Source of the DNA: Thermoprotei archaeon | GTDB lineage: Archaea; Thermoproteota; Thermoprotei_A; Sulfolobales; Ignisphaeraceae | Length of the DNA stretch: 9,886 nucleotides | NCBI GenBank assembly: GCA_003661865.1 | Contig: QMWY01000027.1 | Span: 1 to 9,886, forward strand | Reading direction: 5' to 3' | Part shown: in pieces, positions 6,658-9,886 of the stretch | Numbering within the stretch: position 1 is the stretch's first letter | Layout of the letters: each line of letters opens with the position of its first letter | Translations under genes and position numbers: made by a program | The notes under the pieces: model-generated | The model's database searches: none | Told to the model about the DNA's origin: nothing | What the model saw: only the letters and a program-made list of their open reading frames with translations

Positions 6658-8983
6658 GCCTACCTATCCCGAGCTCAGCAACAACGGCTTTCCCGCTTCT
6701 ATAGACCCTCAGCTCCTCTCCCTCCAGAAGCACCCTCTCAACCCATGGGCTCCCAAGAAGCCTTATCCTCACCTTAGAGAACCCGGGTTCGTAGCCCATG
6801 TGGAGCTCCTCAACTCTGATAACAGCATCGCCACCCCGGCGCTCTATACATACCTTAGCCTCGAAGAATCTGCCCTTCTCGAAGTCCGCGGTCTCCCCAT
6901 CATCGTCGTAGAGCACCGCACACGCCTTCCTCCCAACGAACACATCTATCGTAACGGTACCCCATGGCTCGGTAGCGCTGCTCCGCGGCTCCGTAGTCAC
7001 AACAGCCCCGTCCTCTCTTAGGAAGAGCGGCACCCTATCTATAGGGGCTTCAACCAGCCTCCACCCCGGCTCGAGCACCTCACCGCTCCATAGGTCGAGC
7101 CACCTCACCTGCGGTAGGTAAACAGCTCTTGCCCGAGCACCAGGGGTGAGCACCGGGGCCACTAGGAGGCTTGGACCGACTAGGAACTCGTCCTCAACCA
7201 CGTAGCTCTGCTCATCCTGCGGAAACTCTGCGAACAAAGGCCTTATCACAGGCTTGCCGCTGCGGTGAGCCTCTATAAACATGCTGTATATGTAGGGTAG
7301 GAGCCTGTACCTGAGCCTAATAGCCTCAGCTACGTAGCTGCTCCAGGGCTCGCCGAAGACCCATGGCTCCTGCCTCCTCGTACCCTTCGAGCTATGGTTC
7401 CTGAAGAAGGGGTAGAAGGCGCCGAGCTGGGTCCACCTAACAAGCATCTCAGGGTCCACATCGTCTCCGAAACCACCAACATCGGCTCCTGCGAATGGGA
7501 CCCCGCTGAGCCCCAGGTTTAGGAGCATGGGTATGGAGATGGCCATGTGGCCCCAGTCGGACTGGTTATCACCTGTCCACACAGCAGCTAGGCGCTGGAT
7601 CCCCGCATAGGCAGAGCGGGTCAGTATGAACCACCTCCTACCGGGCCTAGCGATCTCGAACCCCATCTTAGTAGCCTCGTTCTCCAGCAGCGGGTAGGCG
7701 TTGTGGATCTCGCTGTGGCGGACCTCACCGCCATCGTCGTCTAGGTGGACCGCAGGTATATCCACCATGCCAATGCCCTTGCCCACTGATGTCGTCCCTA
7801 TCAAGTGCCTAGCCCTCCAGAAGTAGTGGTTACCCGCACCCTCAACATCGTTCTCTATAAGCCTCTTGGACACCTCGGCGACCATGCTCCTGAAGGGCTT
7901 CTCCATGTAGAATATCGCGGGCTCGTTCATATCGAGCCATATACCGTCGACCCCCACCCCCATGAACTCCGCTAGGCGCTGCGCCCAGTACCTCCTACCA
8001 CTGCTCCTGAGGAAGTCGGGGAAGACACATAGCCCTGGCCACACCCCGCCGCGGAACAGTTCTCCATCGGGCGTCCTCAGGAATGCGTTGAGCTCCACAC
8101 CCCTGTCGTAGGCGTGGTACCCCTTCTCCTCCTTGATACCGACATCGACTATCGTAACAACTCGCATGTTCATGGAGTGGAGCTTCTCGATCATCCCCCT
8201 CGGGTCGGGGAACCTATCCCTGCTCCACGTAAAGAGCCTGTACCCATCCATGTAGTCTATGTCTAGCCATATAGCGTCGCAGGGGATCCTCCTACGCCTA
8301 AACTCCTCAGCTACCCTCAGCACCTCATCCTGACTCGCGTAGCTGTAGCGGCTCTGGTGGTACCCAACAGCCCATTTAGGAGGCATGAAGGGCCTTCCCG
8401 TAAGCCGTGTGTAGGCATCTAGGATCTCGTAGAGGTTCTCACCCGAGAACACGTAGAGGACCGCGTATCCAGCACCAACCCTGATAACAATCCTGTCTAG
8501 GTGCTCAACACCGGTATCTATGTAGAGGTACCCCGGGTAATCCACGAATACCCCGTAGACCTTACCCGGCTTGGCAACGATGTAGAACGGTATGGACTTG
8601 TACATCGGGTCCCCCGAGGGGAGGTGAACGGTCTGGTCAACGTTCCAGAAGTGGAACCTCTTGAACCTCCTATCCTGGTGCGCATACTTCTCCCCCAACC
8701 CGTAGACATGCTCATCCCTCTCAAGCGTATGCGTGATCTCGACGCCGCGCTCCCAGGTGGCTATACGCATAGAGAAGAGCTTCCTACCAGACCAGTATAC
8801 CTCCACACCATCCCTATCCTCGACAACCCTCCATGCATCACCACCTGTGCAGCACGGGGGCTCAGAGACCACAGCAAAGCTCCTAAGCCTAGGACTACCC
8901 ACAACTATCTTGAGCATATGCTGATCTAGGGCAAGGTGTTTGAACGAGGGTGTAGGAGCAGCGCTGGCCAAGCGTGTATACAC
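6635..8983 (-). CDS. malA: GH31 alpha-glucosidase (MalA-like), cytoplasmic
   Basis: This enzyme hydrolyses terminal alpha-linked glucose from malto-oligosaccharides and related alpha-glucosides by a retaining mechanism. It has 782 residues and no signal peptide, so it is probably cytosolic. The N-terminal beta-sandwich contains EHVYGLGEKY and an MYKSIPFYI segment closely like Sulfolobus MalA. The (beta/alpha)8 barrel carries IWLDIDYMDG (238-247, substrate-binding Asp), nucleophile D351 in WLDMNEP, acid/base D472 in TGDNQSDW, and R456 and H530 as further active-site residues. C-terminal beta domains follow. At 782 residues it is longer than MalA as I recall it (about 690), with extra sequence between nucleophile and acid/base and at the C-terminus. 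GTG 8983 is chosen because a TATA-like box lies about 26 bases upstream, fitting a leaderless mRNA. ATG 8917 (22 residues shorter) is possible. It probably processes sugars imported by the convergent transporter. Confidence 0.95.
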   Translation of the reverse strand: MYTRLASAAPTPSFKHLALDQHMLKIVVGSPRLRSFAVVSEPPCCTGGDAWRVVEDRDGVEVYWSGRKLFSMRIATWERGVEITHTLERDEHVYGLGEKYAHQDRRFKRFHFWNVDQTVHLPSGDPMYKSIPFYIVAKPGKVYGVFVDYPGYLYIDTGVEHLDRIVIRVGAGYAVLYVFSGENLYEILDAYTRLTGRPFMPPKWAVGYHQSRYSYASQDEVLRVAEEFRRRRIPCDAIWLDIDYMDGYRLFTWSRDRFPDPRGMIEKLHSMNMRVVTIVDVGIKEEKGYHAYDRGVELNAFLRTPDGELFRGGVWPGLCVFPDFLRSSGRRYWAQRLAEFMGVGVDGIWLDMNEPAIFYMEKPFRSMVAEVSKRLIENDVEGAGNHYFWRARHLIGTTSVGKGIGMVDIPAVHLDDDGGEVRHSEIHNAYPLLENEATKMGFEIARPGRRWFILTRSAYAGIQRLAAVWTGDNQSDWGHMAISIPMLLNLGLSGVPFAGADVGGFGDDVDPEMLVRWTQLGAFYPFFRNHSSKGTRRQEPWVFGEPWSSYVAEAIRLRYRLLPYIYSMFIEAHRSGKPVIRPLFAEFPQDEQSYVVEDEFLVGPSLLVAPVLTPGARARAVYLPQVRWLDLWSGEVLEPGWRLVEAPIDRVPLFLREDGAVVTTEPRSSATEPWGTVTIDVFVGRKACAVLYDDDGETADFEKGRFFEAKVCIERRGGDAVIRVEELHMGYEPGFSKVRIRLLGSPWVERVLLEGEELRVYRSGKAVVAELGIGRLTASQQG

Positions 8984-9007
8984 CGTAGCAGATAGAGGCT
9001 TGCTAAG

Positions 9008-9015
9008 GTATTAAG
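9008..9015 (-). promoter_or_regulatory. Candidate TATA box of the alpha-glucosidase gene
   Basis: On the - strand this reads CTTAATAC, centred about 28 bases before GTG 8983. The expected start site is within a few bases of that codon, so the mRNA would be leaderless, which is common in Crenarchaeota. No Shine-Dalgarno site precedes the codon, which agrees. No clear BRE is visible. Confidence 0.4.
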
Positions 9016-9075
9016 CAGGCTACCGGTTACCCAACGCCTCACCTAAACACCATACATCGATACCCCTTCCCAATG

Positions 9076-9118
9076 CGGAGCTACGGTAGCTACCGCGATA
9101 AGAAGGCGTAGCTGCTAC
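9076..9118. repeat. Cluster of GTAGC/GCTAC inverted repeats between the toxin and alpha-glucosidase genes
   Basis: CGGTAGCTACCG (9084-9095) is a perfect 12-bp palindrome. GTAGC-T-GCTAC (9108-9118) is a second inverted repeat. GCTAC at 9080-9084 can pair with GTAGC at 9086-9090 as an alternative fold. Further single copies lie at 8985-8989 and 9019-9023. The cluster follows the toxin stop codon and precedes the alpha-glucosidase promoter, so it could be an RNA 3' structure or a regulator-binding region. The pentamers also occur in nearby coding sequence, so part of the clustering may be compositional. Confidence 0.4.
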
Positions 9119-9124
9119 AGCATT

Positions 9125-9559
9125 CTAACCCACGTATATGACCTTCAACCCCTCATCCTCAGCTACCTTGGCCAGATCCCTATCCCCCGTTACGAATATG
9201 CTACTCCTAGCCATGGTAGCCGATGCTATCTGCAGAGCATCTGCTACATAGATATGGTGCTTCAATACCACCTTCACCGATCCCCTCAGGACCTTAGGGC
9301 TTACATCTACAACTACGAGCCGGTGTAGCCTAGCAAGGGTCCTCATCTCCCTCAGAAGGTCTCGCATCAACCTCTTTGCGCTAAGCCCTAGCCTTCTCTC
9401 GTACTTGTCGAATACCACAGCTGCTTCAGCTACGTTCCAGTACGAGAACGAGATCCTGCTGATACCGCGGTAGCACTCACTAAATATCCTGTCCACGATA
9501 TCGCTACTGGGCTTACTGACGTACCTCTTTACTAGGGCGCTGGTATCTAAGTAGTACAT
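9125..9559 (-). CDS. vapC: PIN-domain ribonuclease toxin, VapC type
   Basis: This is a likely RNA-cleaving toxin of a type II VapBC pair, with 144 residues, the usual VapC length. The PIN acidic residues are in place: D5 in MYYLDTSALVKRY, E45 in WNVAEAA, D107 in YVADALQIASA and D126 (with D128) in VTGDRDLA. These coordinate the Mg2+/Mn2+ used for cleavage. The frame is intact, from ATG 9559-9557 to a TAG at 9127-9125. The ribosome-binding site is weak (GAAGAG directly before ATG), as expected if translation is coupled to an antitoxin gene upstream. That neighbour (9589-9815) is recognisable as an antitoxin but appears broken. The toxin may therefore be silent, dependent on another antitoxin, or no longer toxic. 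It may simply share the gap with the alpha-glucosidase gene without functional connection. Confidence 0.88.
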   Translation of the reverse strand: MYYLDTSALVKRYVSKPSSDIVDRIFSECYRGISRISFSYWNVAEAAVVFDKYERRLGLSAKRLMRDLLREMRTLARLHRLVVVDVSPKVLRGSVKVVLKHHIYVADALQIASATMARSSIFVTGDRDLAKVAEDEGLKVIYVG

Positions 9560-9588
9560 CTCTTCATTCAGTGCCGTGAGAGATCGCC

Positions 9589-9815
9589 TTAGCCCTCTCC
9601 CCTTCTCAGCTCCTTCACAACCTCCGCAGCGTTCAAACCCCTAGGCCTAGACATGGGTATCTCATTCTCTGATGAGGGTTCTAGGCTACCTACCCCGAGC
9701 TCCTCTGCTAAGATAGATATCAACCCACCTTGTGTACGCTAAGCACTCGAGCATAGGTCTTGGCCTCCTCGATCAGCTCTTTGCTTATGCTTAAGGTAAG
9801 CTTTCTCCTAGTTAA
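9589..9815 (-). pseudogene. Broken VapB-type ribbon-helix-helix antitoxin gene
   Basis: Reading the - strand, one frame gives TRRKLTLSISKELIEEAKTY then ARVLSVHKVG and a TGA at 9722-9720. The frame shifted by one base continues as GGLISILAEELGVGSLEPSS and onward, including SRPRGLNAAEVVKELRRGEG, to TAA 9591-9589. That stop is 29 bases before the toxin ATG. Joined, these form a beta-strand (KLTLSI), two helices and a toxin-binding tail, the layout of RHH VapB antitoxins. The shift falls at about 9738-9723 and equals one lost or two gained bases. No ATG, GTG or TTG precedes TRRKL in frame before a TGA. The codon just before it is TTA (9815-9813), possibly a mutated TTG. Two lesions suggest a real pseudogene; sequencing error is the alternative. 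Confidence 0.65.
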
Positions 9816-9828
9816 AGCAGCTCATCCA

Positions 9829-9842
9829 CATGTATATACATG
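9829..9842. promoter_or_regulatory. 14-bp perfect palindrome around a TATA box: probable vapBC promoter/operator
   Basis: CATGTATATACATG is its own reverse complement and contains TATATA at its centre (9833-9838). On the - strand, a start site about 26 bases away falls near 9810, close to the beginning of the antitoxin remnant. RHH antitoxins usually bind palindromes overlapping their own promoter. The same box could serve the + strand towards the right edge. Confidence 0.5.
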
Positions 9843-9886
9843 CGTACGTATTAACACCCTTGGAGCGTTACCATAACATTTTGATG

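Noticed and set aside
8501..8929. Open frame on the + strand opposite the alpha-glucosidase N-terminus
   Set aside because: It lies wholly inside the GH31 N-terminal domain, which matches MalA residue for residue in places. It has no ribosome-binding site and no recognisable domain.
9781..9840. Antitoxin starting at the ATG just after the TATA box (ATG TGG ATG AGC and onward)
   Set aside because: This frame stops after seven codons (TAG) and is out of register with the TRRKLTLSI segment. The ATG also sits too close to the TATA box to be on the transcript.
9843..9886. Possible divergent gene starting at ATG 9884 at the right edge
   Set aside because: Only one codon is visible. The TATA-like boxes at 9833-9838 and TATTAA (9849-9854) could serve it, but nothing downstream can be read.

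Overview
The window looks like the chromosome of a hyperthermophilic crenarchaeon (Thermoprotei, most likely a Desulfurococcales- or Acidilobales-type organism). It is GC-rich, Arg is mostly AGG/AGA and Ile is often ATA. Start codons are often GTG or TTG, Shine-Dalgarno sites are of the archaeal GGTGAT type, and short AT-rich boxes precede transcription units. The order-level placement is inference from style; no rRNA or other marker is present.

Layout. (1) Positions 2-340 hold the 3' end of an unidentified membrane-anchored protein on the + strand. (2) Positions 468-6657 hold a complete five-gene ABC importer of the oligopeptide/dipeptide (Opp/Dpp) family on the + strand: a membrane-anchored substrate-binding protein, two permeases and two ATPases. 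The last four genes are tightly packed. A hairpin-forming inverted repeat and an AT-rich box separate the binding-protein gene from the permeases. (3) Positions 6635-8983, on the - strand and convergent with the transporter (23 bp overlap), encode a cytoplasmic family GH31 alpha-glucosidase closely resembling Sulfolobus MalA. (4) A 141-bp gap rich in GTAGC/GCTAC inverted repeats follows. (5) Positions 9125-9559, on the - strand, encode an intact PIN-domain VapC-type toxin. Upstream of it, 9589-9815 is recognisable as a ribbon-helix-helix VapB-type antitoxin that appears broken, with no usable start codon and one frameshift. Its promoter region carries a perfect 14-bp palindrome around a TATA box.

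How it fits together. In Crenarchaeota several Opp/Dpp-family transporters import oligosaccharides rather than peptides. With a MalA-type alpha-glucosidase next door, the likely reading is uptake of malto-oligosaccharides or other alpha-glucosides through the membrane-anchored binding protein, followed by intracellular hydrolysis to glucose. The substrate is inferred from context and not read from the sequence. The toxin-antitoxin remnant is probably unrelated. No stretch longer than about 150 bases lacks a gene or gene remnant. I saw no RNA gene, CRISPR array or insertion sequence.

The transporter and glucosidase are recognisable systems. The less ordinary points are a probable CTG start codon on the first ATPase gene, stop codons embedded in the next gene's ribosome-binding site, and an intact toxin beside a decayed antitoxin.
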